A stretch of DNA of 64,000 nt from Citrobacter sp. RHB25-C09 (GCF_013836145.1 NZ_CP057483.1:3162001-3226000), one strand, 5' to 3'; positions 44,613-53,993 are shown, numbered from the stretch's first letter. Program-made: numbers and translations. The notes: generated by a model from the letters alone, not told the origin.

Positions 44613-45827
44613 TTAATGATGTGACCATTCGATGCTGTTCAGATCCACGCCCTGCTTATACATTTCCCACAGCGGAGAAAGGTCGCGCAGACGGCCAATA
44701 GATTTGCGAACTAAATCGATGGTGTAATCAATCTCTTCTTCGGTAGTAAAACGACCTAAAGAGAAACGAATAGAACTGTGCGCCAGCTCGTCAGTCATAC
44801 CCAGTGCGCGCAGCACGTAGGAAGGCTCAAGGCTTGCAGAGGTACAGGCAGAACCAGAGGAAACCGCCAGATCTTTCAGCGCCATGATCAGCGACTCGCC
44901 TTCAACGTAGTTAAAGCTAACGTTGAGGATATTTGGCGCGCCGTGCTCAAGGTCACCGTTCAGATAGACTTCTTCCATATCCTTCACGCCATTCCACAGA
45001 CGGTTACGCAATGAACGCAGACGCGCCATCTCGGTTTCCATCTCTTCTTTAGCGATACGATAGGCTTCACCCATACCCACAATCTGATGAACAGGCAGAG
45101 TACCAGAACGCATACCGCGCTCATGGCCGCCGCCGTGCATCTGTGCTTCGATGCGGATACGTGGCTTACGACGCACATACAGCGCGCCAATCCCTTTCGG
45201 GCCATAGATTTTGTGGCCGGAGAAGGACATCAGATCCACTTTCAACTGGCTCAGGTCGATAGGCAGTTTGCCCACGCTCTGGGTGGCGTCAACGTGATAG
45301 ATAATACCGCGCGCACGGCACATTTCGCCGATGGTCGCAATATCCTGCACGACACCGATTTCGTTGTTCACGTGCATGATGGAAACGAGAATGGTGTCAT
45401 CACGCATTGCCGCTTCCAGTTCTTGCAGATCGATAATGCCGTTGCTCTGCGGCGCGAGGTAGGTCACTTCAAACCCTTCACGCTCAAGCTGACGACAGGT
45501 ATCCAGTACGGCTTTGTGTTCGGTTTTACTGGTGATGATGTGCTTGCCTTTTTTCTGATAAAAGTTGGCTGCACCTTTGATCGCCAGGTTGTCGGATTCG
45601 GTCGCACCGGAGGTAAAGACGATTTCACGCGGATCGGCACCCACCAGGTCAGCAATCTGATTACGGGCGATATCCACCGCCTCTTCAGCATGCCAGCCAA
45701 AACGGTGTGAACGGGAAGCTGGGTTACCAAAGTTTCCGTCCAGCGTCAGACACTGCATCATTTTCTCGGCAACACGCGGGTCCACCGGCGTGGTTGCGGA
45801 GTAGTCGAGATAAATCGGTAATTTCAT
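44613..45827 (-). CDS. iscS: Cysteine desulfurase IscS
   Basis: This PLP enzyme removes sulfur from cysteine for Fe-S clusters, thiolated tRNA and other pathways. The ATG at 45827 gives 404 residues starting [20 protein letters not shown], as in E. coli. An in-frame upstream start would run through the structured iscR-iscS gap and is unlikely. The PLP lysine is in [10 protein letters not shown] and the persulfide-carrying Cys in SSGSACTSA. Its 5' region is preceded by competing inverted repeats in the position where RyhB acts in E. coli. Confidence 0.98.
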   Translation of the reverse strand: MKLPIYLDYSATTPVDPRVAEKMMQCLTLDGNFGNPASRSHRFGWHAEEAVDIARNQIADLVGADPREIVFTSGATESDNLAIKGAANFYQKKGKHIITSKTEHKAVLDTCRQLEREGFEVTYLAPQSNGIIDLQELEAAMRDDTILVSIMHVNNEIGVVQDIATIGEMCRARGIIYHVDATQSVGKLPIDLSQLKVDLMSFSGHKIYGPKGIGALYVRRKPRIRIEAQMHGGGHERGMRSGTLPVHQIVGMGEAYRIAKEEMETEMARLRSLRNRLWNGVKDMEEVYLNGDLEHGAPNILNVSFNYVEGESLIMALKDLAVSSGSACTSASLEPSYVLRALGMTDELAHSSIRFSLGRFTTEEEIDYTIDLVRKSIGRLRDLSPLWEMYKQGVDLNSIEWSHH

Positions 45828-45841
45828 TGCTCTATAAACTC

Positions 45842-45926
45842 CGTACATCGCTTCAATGCAAGGAATCAGGCAACCGGCTGGATGTACGACCGTGTTGACG
45901 GGACGCGTCAACGCCCCGGCCTGATT
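45842..45926 (-). promoter_or_regulatory. Structured iscR-iscS intergenic RNA
   Basis: Three inverted-repeat pairs lie in the 119-base gap. CGTACATC (45842) pairs with GATGTACG (45881). GTTGACG (45894) pairs with CGTCAAC (45906). AATCAGGC (45864) pairs with GCCTGATT (45919). The first and third overlap as an interlocked arrangement, so they probably compete. In E. coli a strong structure here protects the iscR part of the mRNA when RyhB triggers decay of iscSUA; the same use is inferred. Confidence 0.55.
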
Positions 45927-45946
45927 CTGAAATCTTTATCGTTTTT

Positions 45947-46438
45947 TTACGCGCGCAGCTTAACGTCGATCGCTTCTTGAGCACGATTCGTGCGCGGCGT
46001 GTCATGGGTTTGCTGACGGCCAGACACGTCCAGAACTTCCTGATTATTCACCAGTTCGCCCAATGTAATATTGTTGAGGAAACCGGTCAGACGGTCGCTC
46101 AGATCGCGCCACAGCGCGTGGGTCAGGCATTTATCGCCGCCCTGACAACCGCCTTTGCCCTGGCAACGCGTGGCATCAACCGACTCGTCAACAGCGCTAA
46201 TCACTTCACCTACGGCAATACTGCCGGCGTCTTTGCCCAACAGATAACCACCGCCTGGCCCACGCACGCTGGATACCAGACCATTTTTACGTAAACGGGA
46301 GAACAGCTGTTCCAGATAAGAAAGGGAAATTCCCTGACGCTCAGAAATATCAGCCAACGGTACCGGGCCCGCTTCGGAGTTGAGCGCAACGTCCAACATT
46401 GCGGTCACGGCATAACGCCCTTTAGATGTCAGTCTCAT
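45947..46438 (-). CDS. iscR: Fe-S-sensing transcription regulator IscR
   Basis: A 163-residue Rrf2-family regulator that, when carrying a [2Fe-2S] cluster, represses its own operon, and in apo form controls other promoters. It has an N-terminal winged helix ([19 protein letters not shown] onward). The cluster cysteines are in [21 protein letters not shown]. The length is within one residue of E. coli IscR. It is the first gene of iscRSUA-hscBA-fdx-iscX and has two type 1 IscR sites upstream. Confidence 0.98.
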   Translation of the reverse strand: MRLTSKGRYAVTAMLDVALNSEAGPVPLADISERQGISLSYLEQLFSRLRKNGLVSSVRGPGGGYLLGKDAGSIAVGEVISAVDESVDATRCQGKGGCQGGDKCLTHALWRDLSDRLTGFLNNITLGELVNNQEVLDVSGRQQTHDTPRTNRAQEAIDVKLRA

Positions 46439-46460
46439 GTCTTACTTAACCTCAAACTCG

Positions 46461-46480
46461 CCCCTGCCCGGGGTTTTTTA
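46461..46480 (+). terminator. Plus-strand terminator-like hairpin in the iscR leader
   Basis: CCCC-TGCCC-GGGG followed by TTTTTTA on the plus strand, opposite the iscR 5' leader. No plus-strand gene upstream would need it. It could stop antisense transcription into iscR, or act only as a leader hairpin in the iscR mRNA. Confidence 0.35.
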
Positions 46481-46513
46481 TTGTAAAATAGGGGTATTGC
46501 ATAGCAGGGCCAA

Positions 46514-46572
46514 GTCTGACATTCCCGACTAAATCAGTCAACTATTTACTTGACTGTTTTAGTCAGGTATTT
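46514..46572 (-). promoter_or_regulatory. iscR promoter with two type 1 IscR sites
   Basis: On the minus strand -35 TTGACT (46537-46542) and -10 CAGACT (46514-46519) are 17 bases apart. Two similar palindromic elements overlap and precede the -35. The proximal one (46521-46546) contains TTGACTGATTTAGTCGGG, and the distal one (46546-46572) contains CTGACTAAAACAGTCAAG. Both fit the E. coli type 1 IscR motif, supporting autorepression by cluster-loaded IscR. Confidence 0.85.
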
Positions 46573-46614
46573 GTCGTTCCGTGCGGTATTCGTTCGCCGG
46601 ATGTCAGCACATCG

Positions 46615-46645
46615 CGTAGGCCGGATAAGCGAAGGCCACCCGGCA
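46615..46645. repeat. REP element between iscR and trmJ
   Basis: GCGTAGGCCGGATAAGCGAA followed by GGCCACCCGGC is a single imperfect REP unit downstream of trmJ on the minus strand. Confidence 0.75.
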
Positions 46646-46653
46646 CTCAGACA

Positions 46654-47382
46654 TCAGCTATCTTTCTTCAGTTGCTCTATCGACGCCAGCATCCCGCGCA
46701 GAATGTTCAGCTCCTGGCTTTCCGGACGCGCACGGGTAAACAGACGACGCAATTTGTTCATCACCTGCCCCGGATGGCTTTCACGAATGAACCCCGTCGC
46801 GAGCAGCGTCTGCTCAAGGTGACCATAAAAGCGCTCCAGATCGTCAACCAGCGGGTACGGCGTTTCTTCATGCACCGCGTCCGGGTTTTCCTGGGTAGCC
46901 AGCCAGGCCATACGCACTTCATATGCGATAACCTGTACGGCCATTGCCAGGTTCAGCGAACTGTATTCCGGGTTGGCGGCAATCGCGACATGATAATGAC
47001 ATTTCTGCAGCTCGTCATTGGTCAGGCCTACGCGCTCACGGCCAAAGACCAGCGCCACCGGCGTGCTTGCCGCTTCTGCGACGCTTTTTAAACCACATTC
47101 GCGCGGGTCGAGCATCGGCCACGGCAGCGTACGTGAACGCGCGCTGGTGCCCACCACGAGACTACATCCAGCCAGCGCTTCGTCGAGGGTATCGACGATC
47201 TGCGCGTTACCAATCACATCGCTGGCACCCGCCGCCAGAGCGATGGCCTGGGAGTCGGGTTTAACCAGCGGGTTAACCAACCACAGATTGGTCAACCCCA
47301 TTGTTTTCATTGCGCGGGCAACAGACCCCATATTGCCGGTATGAGAGGTTTCCACCAGCACGATTCGAATATTTTGCAGCAT
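46654..47382 (-). CDS. trmJ: tRNA (cytidine/uridine-2'-O-)-methyltransferase TrmJ
   Basis: TrmJ 2'-O-methylates position 32 of several tRNAs using SAM. The ATG at 47382 gives 242 residues starting [20 protein letters not shown], the SPOUT-family N-terminus. The long in-frame upstream extension overlaps the divergent suhB region and is rejected. The SAM-binding knot shows [21 protein letters not shown] and [14 protein letters not shown]. It diverges from suhB and lies just upstream of iscR in minus-strand order. Confidence 0.97.
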   Translation of the reverse strand: MLQNIRIVLVETSHTGNMGSVARAMKTMGLTNLWLVNPLVKPDSQAIALAAGASDVIGNAQIVDTLDEALAGCSLVVGTSARSRTLPWPMLDPRECGLKSVAEAASTPVALVFGRERVGLTNDELQKCHYHVAIAANPEYSSLNLAMAVQVIAYEVRMAWLATQENPDAVHEETPYPLVDDLERFYGHLEQTLLATGFIRESHPGQVMNKLRRLFTRARPESQELNILRGMLASIEQLKKDS

Positions 47383-47449
47383 TGTCTTTCTTCGGCTAAA
47401 GATTATTCGCCTATCGTACCATAAATTCAGGACATGTTCCGAATTCGCT

Positions 47450-47457
47450 GCTATACT
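47450..47457 (+). promoter_or_regulatory. suhB extended -10 promoter
   Basis: TGCTATACT provides an extended -10 (TGN-TATACT) 50 bases upstream of the suhB ATG, with no good -35 at the usual distance. Confidence 0.5.
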
Positions 47458-47506
47458 CTGCGCCGTTTTCGTTTCCCCGTTCTTTAACATCCAGTGAGAG
47501 TGACCG

Positions 47507-48310
47507 ATGCATCCGATGCTGACTATCGCCGTGCGCGCAGCGCGCAAGGCGGGTAATGTAATTGCCAAACACTACGAAACGCCTGACTCAGTAGAAACCA
47601 GCCAGAAAGGCAGCAATGATTTCGTGACTAACGTCGATAAAGCCGCCGAAGCGATTATTATCGAAACGATCCGTAAGTCTTACCCACAGCACACCATCAT
47701 TACCGAAGAAAGCGGTGAACATGAAGGTACCGATCAGGATGTTCAATGGGTTATCGATCCACTGGATGGCACCACCAACTTTGTAAAACGCCTGCCGCAC
47801 TTCGCGGTATCTATCGCAGTACGCATTAAAGGCCGTACTGAAGTCGCCGTTGTTTACGATCCAATGCGTAATGAACTGTTTACCGCCACGCGCGGTCAGG
47901 GCGCACAGCTGAACGGCTATCGCCTGCGCGGCAGCAACGCTCGCGATCTGGATGGCACGATCATTGCGACCGGCTTCCCGTTCAAAGCGAAGCAGCACGC
48001 CACCTCTTATATGAATATCCTCGGTAAAATGTTTACCGAATGCGCCGATTTCCGCCGCACCGGCTCTGCCGCGCTGGATCTGGCCTATGTCGCCGCCGCG
48101 CGCGTTGACGGTTATTTTGAAATTGGTCTGCGCCCGTGGGATTTCGCTGCGGGTGAGCTGATTGCTCGCGAAGCAGGCGCACTGGTTTGTGACTTTACCG
48201 GCGGCCATAACTACATGACGACCGGCAACATCGTGGCAGGTAACCCGCGCGTAGTGAAAGCGATGCTGGCAAGCATGCGTGACGAACTGAGCGACGCGCT
48301 GAAGCGTTAA
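47507..48310 (+). CDS. suhB: Inositol-1-monophosphatase / rRNA transcription factor SuhB
   Basis: A 267-residue Mg-dependent phosphatase. In E. coli it also joins the Nus antitermination complex and is needed for correct rRNA folding. Metal and substrate motifs are intact: [19 protein letters not shown] and [23 protein letters not shown] ribosome-binding sequence precedes [16 protein letters not shown]. It is followed by a BIME and then by the accessory block that replaces yfhR. Confidence 0.98.
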   Translation: MHPMLTIAVRAARKAGNVIAKHYETPDSVETSQKGSNDFVTNVDKAAEAIIIETIRKSYPQHTIITEESGEHEGTDQDVQWVIDPLDGTTNFVKRLPHFAVSIAVRIKGRTEVAVVYDPMRNELFTATRGQGAQLNGYRLRGSNARDLDGTIIATGFPFKAKQHATSYMNILGKMFTECADFRRTGSAALDLAYVAAARVDGYFEIGLRPWDFAAGELIAREAGALVCDFTGGHNYMTTGNIVAGNPRVVKAMLASMRDELSDALKR

Positions 48311-48313
48311 TTC

Positions 48314-48390
48314 CGCCATGCCCGGTGGCGCTTCGCTTACCGGGCCTACGCATCATGTAGGCCGGATAAGGCGTAGCCGCCATCCGGCTT
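48314..48390. repeat. REP pair (BIME) between suhB and the nickel/cobalt exporter gene
   Basis: Two REP units: GCCCGGTGGCGCTTCGCTTA with CCGGGCCTACG, then GTAGGCCGGATAAGGCGTAG with CCGCCATCCGGC. The second is followed by six T residues and could also terminate suhB. Confidence 0.85.
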
Positions 48391-48392
48391 TT

Positions 48393-49373
48393 TTAAAATG
48401 GTCTTAGACCTCTTCCCACCGGCACCGCACTCAACCACATCACCACCGCAGCAACCACTAAGATCGCGCCACCGGCTAACGCCAGCGTGGACCATCCTAT
48501 CTGCCGCCACAGTACTGGCGCTTTATTCGCGCTGAGTCTTACCGCCAGCGAGCGGAAGCCATGTACCAGCAAGGCCAGAGAGGTAATCGTCAGTGACGTG
48601 CCCGCCGCCATCGCCAGCGCAGAGGCCATTCCCCAGGCAAAGACGCCGATCACTTTGCTGAACAGCAGCACCATGATTGCCCCTGAACACGGGCGCATTC
48701 CCATCGACAGGATAATCATCAGCCGTGCGCGCCAGTCGTCGCCACCTTTTAGCTGTTCAGGATCGGGAAGATGCTGATGCCCGCACCCGCAGTTTTCATG
48801 ATGCACATGATGCGGCGTAAAGGCAGTAAATTTGGGTTTACGCAGCAGCACACGCAGCTTCCGCACCGCTCGCCAGCACAGAAAAAGCCCCAGGACGCCC
48901 ACCAGGGCGTAGCTTCCTTTCTCCAGCCAGAATCCGCTCAGATGCAGTTGTCTTGCCGGCAGTTGCAGGATGCCGAGCACCAGCACTACCAGAGCAATTG
49001 CCACCAGCCCCTGTAGCAAAGATGAGGCCAGCGTCAGACCAATACTCGACTTCAGCTTTGCCGGATGGGTCGCCAGCCAGGTGGTGATGACAACCTTTCC
49101 ATGACCTGGCCCCAGCGCGTGCAGCACACCATACACAAAGCTGAACAGCAGGAGCGAACCGCCTGCCTGGGTGGGATTCGCGGCAACCGCTTTCAGCAAA
49201 AGGCTCATTTGCTGATTCACTTCCCGCTGCCAACTGATACTTTTGACCATCACCTGCGGCCAGCTCTGCCATAACCCTACGCCGGCCGCGATCGCTACCA
49301 GTAAAAACAGCGCCAGCGGCCAAAGTTGAAGCCAGCGTTGCGAACGACTGCGGCCCGTTAAGATTACTGACAT
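48393..49373 (-). CDS. NicO/RcnA-family nickel/cobalt exporter
   Basis: A 326-residue inner-membrane protein with about seven membrane segments. NicO-family signatures are HALGPGHGKVVITTWL (His-rich metal entry motif) and GMRPCSGAIMVLLFS. Between them lies a His/Cys-rich cytoplasmic loop (HHVHHENCGCGHQHL, about residues 188-202), likely a metal-binding element. It is expected to move Ni2+ or Co2+ outward, though some members of the family act in uptake. Its start overlaps the DUF1007 gene by 10 bases, so the two form a coupled pair. No RcnR- or NikR-type regulator lies nearby. Absent from this position in E. coli K-12. Confidence 0.85.
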   Translation of the reverse strand: MSVILTGRSRSQRWLQLWPLALFLLVAIAAGVGLWQSWPQVMVKSISWQREVNQQMSLLLKAVAANPTQAGGSLLLFSFVYGVLHALGPGHGKVVITTWLATHPAKLKSSIGLTLASSLLQGLVAIALVVLVLGILQLPARQLHLSGFWLEKGSYALVGVLGLFLCWRAVRKLRVLLRKPKFTAFTPHHVHHENCGCGHQHLPDPEQLKGGDDWRARLMIILSMGMRPCSGAIMVLLFSKVIGVFAWGMASALAMAAGTSLTITSLALLVHGFRSLAVRLSANKAPVLWRQIGWSTLALAGGAILVVAAVVMWLSAVPVGRGLRPF

Positions 49374-50002
49374 ACCAACGTCACCTTCTGCGCAAATTGT
49401 TCCCCCAGCGCCATATCCTCTGGCGGCGCGTCTTCTTTGTCGAGCGACTGAGCAAATTTCAGGATGTCTTCGCTGGGCGCGGGCGTCTCAACGGTCAGCT
49501 TGCACTGCTTACTCAGTGCTTCCGGTAATAGCGCATCGCTATCCTGTTCGTAGCTCATGTCGACATAATAGGCGGGATCAAATGTCGTAAAGGTATAATG
49601 CTGTCCACTGAGCGGCTGCGGCTGTGCCAGCGGCAGCACAAACGTGAGCACCGCCTCATGCCCCTCACGCTCCATACCATATTCCGTCGGCCGATTTTTA
49701 AACTTTATCTTCTGCCCGTTGTGCCACATCCCGGTGAAATAGTGCTGAGCCAGAACATTCGCCATCACTTCCGCTGCCAGTTTTTTCCAGATGTCTGAAC
49801 CTGGCTTTGCATCGCCTGCATCATAAAGCAGGTCCGCGGAGGTGAGTTCGTCCATAGTCCAACGCATTTTGAGCGCCACGAGTTGATGATTGTCGGTGAC
49901 AATCTCTGTTTTTAGCCGAATGAAGCTATGAGGATGTGCGCCCGCGCTGAAGGCTATAAAAGCGAGTAAAAAGGGCAAAGCCCGGTGTTTAATGAATGAC
50001 AT
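49364..50002 (-). CDS. DUF1007 periplasmic protein paired with the NicO exporter
   Basis: The ATG at 50002, preceded by GAGGATCCG, gives 212 residues. The longer in-frame start at 50080 would place 26 polar residues before the signal peptide. The signal peptide (ALPFLLAFIAFSAGA) ends just before HPHSF, a His-containing mature N-terminus characteristic of DUF1007 proteins. Conserved MRWTMDEL and FTTFDPAYYVDMSY segments suggest a periplasmic all-beta domain. Such proteins are commonly encoded next to NicO transporters and probably handle metal on the periplasmic side. The function is otherwise unproven. Confidence 0.82.
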   Translation of the reverse strand: MSFIKHRALPFLLAFIAFSAGAHPHSFIRLKTEIVTDNHQLVALKMRWTMDELTSADLLYDAGDAKPGSDIWKKLAAEVMANVLAQHYFTGMWHNGQKIKFKNRPTEYGMEREGHEAVLTFVLPLAQPQPLSGQHYTFTTFDPAYYVDMSYEQDSDALLPEALSKQCKLTVETPAPSEDILKFAQSLDKEDAPPEDMALGEQFAQKVTLVCQ

Positions 50003-50414
50003 CGGATCCTCACGGTCACGTTCAGGCCAAAAGCAGACTATCCTGGCAAGATTACCCGAGAGAATATCATCGAATGGCATGTTGATGAGCGTTGATTTCT
50101 GGACTCGATTCAGTTCTCACTTTTAAAACTTTCCCCATGCGGTTCTGGCGACACAACGCTTAATAAAATCGTTCCCCTCATGGAATTGATAATAACTTGT
50201 TAATTATATGTTTAATTATTCGTTATTTTTAACAGTTATTTTTTGCACACTTCCACCACGAACATAAAAATTAACCTAAAGTTAACCATAAATTATCTAT
50301 ATTTTAACATCATTGGTTATCGATCACATTTATAAAACTTATGATTCATTACCTCTTCCCTTCGTTGCTAACCTCCAGTCGTGACTTGCCCTGGTCCCTA
50401 CAAAAGGTACAACT
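50003..50414. other. AT-rich intergenic region upstream of the sugar cassette
   Basis: This 412-base gap holds no credible gene. It is rich in TTAA tracts between about 50180 and 50310. The only site-like element is AAATGTGATCGATAACCAAT, read on the minus strand (about 50312-50331), one good half and one poor half of a CRP palindrome. TATGAT (50340-50345) is a candidate -10. An AAAGG ribosome-binding sequence precedes the binding-protein ATG. Confidence 0.45.
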
Positions 50415-51398
50415 ATGAAATTTAAACTCGCATTACTCAGCGCAACCCTGGCTTCTGCATGCATGTTGTCCGGCACGTCCTTTGCGGCAGAAAAGTATGA
50501 AATTGCTGTGGTTGCTAAAGTCACCGGCATTCCGTGGTTCAACCGCATGGAAACCGGCGTCAATGAAGCAGCAAAGAAACTGGATGTTAACGCTTATCAG
50601 ACCGGCCCTTCTACGCCAGATCCGGCGCAGCAGGTGAAGGTCATTGAAGATCTTATTGCCAAGAACGTGAACGCGATCATTGTGGTACCTAATGACGCGA
50701 AAGTTCTTGAGCCCGTGCTGAAAAAAGCACGCGAGAAAGGCATTGTCGTCCTGACGCATGAATCTCCGGATCAGCAGATTGGTCAGTGGGATATCGAAAC
50801 CATCGACAGTGAAAAATACGCGCAGGCCAACGTTGATGAACTGGCGAAAGACATGGGCGGTAAAGGCGGATACGCGATTTATGTTGGATCGCTGACCGTG
50901 CCGTTACATAACGCCTGGGCCGACTACGCCATCAAGTATCAAAAAGAAAAATACCCGGATATGTTCGAAGTCACCACTCGCCTGCCAGTGGCGGAGAGTA
51001 TTGATAAGTCCTACTCCACCACGCTGGATCTGATGAAAACCTATCCGCAGATGAAGGGCATTATTGGCTTCGGCTCGCTGGGTCCTATCGGTGCAGGTCA
51101 GGCGGTGCAGAAAAAACGGGCTAAAGATAAAGTCGCTGTGGTGGGGATCGCCATGCCCGCGCAGGCTGCACCTTATCTGATGCGTGGCGATATCAAAAAA
51201 GCGATGCTGTGGGATCCGAAAGATGCCGGTTACGCGCTGGTAACAGTGGCGAATCAACTGTTGCAGGGTAAAGACGTAACCCCGGATCTTACGATTGAGG
51301 GTTTAGGGAAAGCCGATGTCGACATGGAGAAGAAAGTGATCCGCTTTAACAAGATCCTCGAAGTCACCAAAGATAATGCACAATCGCTCGGTTTCTAA
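50415..51398 (+). CDS. Periplasmic sugar-binding protein (LsrB/RbsB-like, type I fold)
   Basis: A 327-residue periplasmic binding protein. The signal peptide ends in TSFA|AEKYEIAVVAK, an AxA-type cleavage near residue 24. The mature part has the two-lobed ribose-type fold, with the conserved start EIAVVAKVTGIPWFN, the TGPSTPDPAQQVKVIEDLIAKNVNAIIVVP strand-helix unit split over the first lobe, and a hinge near DPKDAGYALVTVAN. General pattern resembles autoinducer-2/rhamnose/ribose-type receptors, but I see no motif that fixes the ligand. It is the first gene of a six-gene cassette, with about 100 bases to the ATPase gene and a strong AT-rich promoter region upstream. Confidence 0.9.
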   Translation: MKFKLALLSATLASACMLSGTSFAAEKYEIAVVAKVTGIPWFNRMETGVNEAAKKLDVNAYQTGPSTPDPAQQVKVIEDLIAKNVNAIIVVPNDAKVLEPVLKKAREKGIVVLTHESPDQQIGQWDIETIDSEKYAQANVDELAKDMGGKGGYAIYVGSLTVPLHNAWADYAIKYQKEKYPDMFEVTTRLPVAESIDKSYSTTLDLMKTYPQMKGIIGFGSLGPIGAGQAVQKKRAKDKVAVVGIAMPAQAAPYLMRGDIKKAMLWDPKDAGYALVTVANQLLQGKDVTPDLTIEGLGKADVDMEKKVIRFNKILEVTKDNAQSLGF

Positions 51399-51501
51399 GG
51401 CTCTAAGCCAACACCAGGGAAACCCAACGCCTCTCGTCTGAGCGGCGTATCAACACCATTAACACTCAGCGCCCTTCGGGGCGCTCGCAGGGGTATTGTC
51501 C

Positions 51502-53010
51502 ATGACAGACACCACCGCATTTATCACACTTGAGAATATCAGCAAGCAATTCCCGGGCGTGCTGGCGCTGGATAATGTGAACCTGACGCTAAAGAAAGGC
51601 GAAGTTCACTGTCTGGCGGGGCAAAACGGCTGCGGCAAAAGCACCATAATTAAAGTGATTTCCGGGGTTTATCAGCCAGAAAAAGGGGCGCAAATCCTGC
51701 TGGACGGCAAACTGCTGCACGCGTTGTCGCCGCAGCTCTCCTCTCATTTTGGCATTCAGGTTATCTATCAGGATTTATCCCTCTTTCCCAACTTCAGCGT
51801 GGCGGAAAATATTGCCGTTAACCGCTACCTGCCCGGTGGCGACATTTGGGTGCGTCGTGGCGCAATGAAACAACAGGCGCTGGCAGCAATGAAGCGGATT
51901 GGTGTCACTCTCGATCCGGACAAAAAAGTGGAAAAGCTCTCGATTGCCGACCGCCAGTTGGTCGCCATCTGCCGCGCCATTGCCGCTGACGCGCGACTGG
52001 TCATTATGGATGAACCTACCGCCTCGTTGACGCGCCAGGAAGTAAACGGTCTGCTGCGCGTCGTTAACGAGCTTAAAGCCGACGGGATCTGCGTCGTCTT
52101 CGTCAGTCACCGTCTTGACGAGGTGATGGAAGTGGCGGACCGGATCAGCGTGATGCGCGATGGCAAACTGGTAGGCACATACCCGGCAAGCGAACTCGAC
52201 AGCCATGAGCTGGCGTTCCTGATGACCGGACAACGCTTTCACTACAGTCCATTACCGGAAAAACCGCCTGTCGAGCAGGCCCCCATGCTGGAACTGTGTA
52301 ACTTAACCCGCCGGGGTAAATATCAGGATATCAACCTGGCGCTACGCAGTGGTGAAATTGTCTCGATCGTAGGTCTGCTGGGTGCCGGTCGCACTGAGCT
52401 TTGCCTGAGCCTGTTTGGGATGACCCAACCGGAAAGCGGCGAAATCCGCATTAACGGCAAGCCAGTTCGACTACGCAATAATCATGACGCCATTAAGCAC
52501 GGGATCGGCTATGTCTCAGAAGATCGCCTGACCCAAGGGTTGATCATGGAACAGTCGATCTACGACAACACCATCGTCACCGTTTTCGACAAACTGCACA
52601 CGCGCAGCGGCCTGCTCGATCACGCTAAAGCGCAGGCACTGGTCGCCGATCTGATCCGTGAACTCAACATCAAAGTTTCCGATCCGCAGTTGCCGGTGAA
52701 AACGCTCTCCGGTGGTAACGCCCAGCGCATCGCCATCGCCAAATGGGTGGCGACTAACCCGCGTATTTTGATTCTTGATTCGCCCACGGTGGGCGTCGAT
52801 ATCGCTAACAAAGAAGGGATCTACCAGATTGCCCGTGACCTGGCGGAACAGGGAATGGCGGTGCTGATGATTTGCGATGAGATCCCGGAAGCCTATTACA
52901 ACAGCCACCGCGTGCTGGTGATGCGCCGGGGAAAACTGGTCGCCGAATTTAACCCGCATCGCTGCCGTGAAGAGGATATTGCTGAGGTAGTCGAGGTCAT
53001 CCATGATTAA
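51502..53010 (+). CDS. Sugar ABC transporter double ATPase subunit
   Basis: A 502-residue protein with two fused nucleotide-binding domains, as in RbsA/MglA. Domain 1 has Walker A GQNGCGKST, signature LSIADRQ and Walker B VIMDEPT. Domain 2 has the degenerate Walker A GLLGAGRTEL usual for this class and signature LSGGNAQR. Its Walker B region reads LILDSPT, with Ser where the family normally has the catalytic Glu. The ATG at 51502 is chosen over a TTG two codons upstream. It overlaps the first permease gene by 8 bases. Confidence 0.94.
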   Translation: MTDTTAFITLENISKQFPGVLALDNVNLTLKKGEVHCLAGQNGCGKSTIIKVISGVYQPEKGAQILLDGKLLHALSPQLSSHFGIQVIYQDLSLFPNFSVAENIAVNRYLPGGDIWVRRGAMKQQALAAMKRIGVTLDPDKKVEKLSIADRQLVAICRAIAADARLVIMDEPTASLTRQEVNGLLRVVNELKADGICVVFVSHRLDEVMEVADRISVMRDGKLVGTYPASELDSHELAFLMTGQRFHYSPLPEKPPVEQAPMLELCNLTRRGKYQDINLALRSGEIVSIVGLLGAGRTELCLSLFGMTQPESGEIRINGKPVRLRNNHDAIKHGIGYVSEDRLTQGLIMEQSIYDNTIVTVFDKLHTRSGLLDHAKAQALVADLIRELNIKVSDPQLPVKTLSGGNAQRIAIAKWVATNPRILILDSPTVGVDIANKEGIYQIARDLAEQGMAVLMICDEIPEAYYNSHRVLVMRRGKLVAEFNPHRCREEDIAEVVEVIHD

Positions 53011-53992
53011 CGTGCGTCTTTCCCGCTTAGTCGGGCAACATGAATTCTGGCTCGGGCTGCTGGTGATTGCGCTGGCGGTGGGGCTGAGTGTGAAAACCGA
53101 TGAGTTTCTGTCACTGGGCAACCTGACGGATGTCGCCACCAGCTACGCTATCCTTGGCATTCTGGCCTGTGGGTTGTTTGTGGTGCTGATCTCCGGCGGT
53201 ATCGACATCTCCTTCCCGGCGATGACCGCCATCGCGCAATATGCCATGGCCAGTTGGGTAATTGCCCACGGTGGCAACTTTATGTTGGCGCTGACGCTGG
53301 CCTGCGCGGTTGGGCTGCTGCTCGGTTTAGTGAACGGTTTTCTGGTCTACTGGCTGCGCGTGCCGGCCATCATCATTACCATCGCAACACTGAACGTCTA
53401 TTACGGTCTGCTGGTTTACGCCACCAAGGGCACCTGGCTGTACGGTTTTCCGGACTGGTTTATGAATGGCATCAACTGGTTCTCGTTCACCGCCGCAGAC
53501 GGCTATGACTACGGCCTCACCCTCCCCTTGCTATGCCTGGCGGCCGTGATTCTCTTCACCGCCCTCCTGATGAACCACACCCGCCTTGGTCGCCAGATTT
53601 ACGCAATGGGCGGCAACCGCGACGCCGCTTCCCGCCTCGGACTGAATCTGCTGAAGCTGCATTTCTACGTCTACGGCTATATGGGCATTCTGGCCGGCGT
53701 CGCTGCTGTGGTGCAGGCGCAGATCACCCAGTCCGTAGCGCCAAACTCGCTGCTCGGTTTTGAGCTGACAGTCCTGGCGGCGGTCGTGCTCGGCGGTACC
53801 AGCATGAGCGGCGGTCGCGGCACGCTAACCGGTACTTTGCTGGGGGTGATTCTGCTGGCCTTTTTACAAAACGGCCTGACGCTGCTCAGCGTCTCCTCGT
53901 ACTGGCATACCGTGTTCAGCGGCGCCATTATCCTCGTCAGCATTAGCGCCACGGCGTGGAATGAAAAACGCAAACTGGCCAGGGAGCTTTAA
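53003..53992 (+). CDS. Sugar ABC transporter permease 1 (RbsC type)
   Basis: A 329-residue inner-membrane permease of the BPD_transp_2 family with eight to ten membrane helices. Family features are LISGGIDISFPAMTAIAQY and the EAA-like loop MNHTRLGRQIYAMGGNRDAASRLGLN. It overlaps the ATPase gene upstream and is separated from permease 2 by one base, indicating a single transcript. The two permeases presumably form a heterodimer, as in LsrCD. Confidence 0.93.
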   Translation: MINVRLSRLVGQHEFWLGLLVIALAVGLSVKTDEFLSLGNLTDVATSYAILGILACGLFVVLISGGIDISFPAMTAIAQYAMASWVIAHGGNFMLALTLACAVGLLLGLVNGFLVYWLRVPAIIITIATLNVYYGLLVYATKGTWLYGFPDWFMNGINWFSFTAADGYDYGLTLPLLCLAAVILFTALLMNHTRLGRQIYAMGGNRDAASRLGLNLLKLHFYVYGYMGILAGVAAVVQAQITQSVAPNSLLGFELTVLAAVVLGGTSMSGGRGTLTGTLLGVILLAFLQNGLTLLSVSSYWHTVFSGAIILVSISATAWNEKRKLAREL

Positions 53993-53993
53993 G

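Noticed and set aside
47383..47568. Upstream extension of trmJ
   Set aside because: It covers the suhB promoter and start; the SPOUT N-terminus begins at MLQNIRIV.
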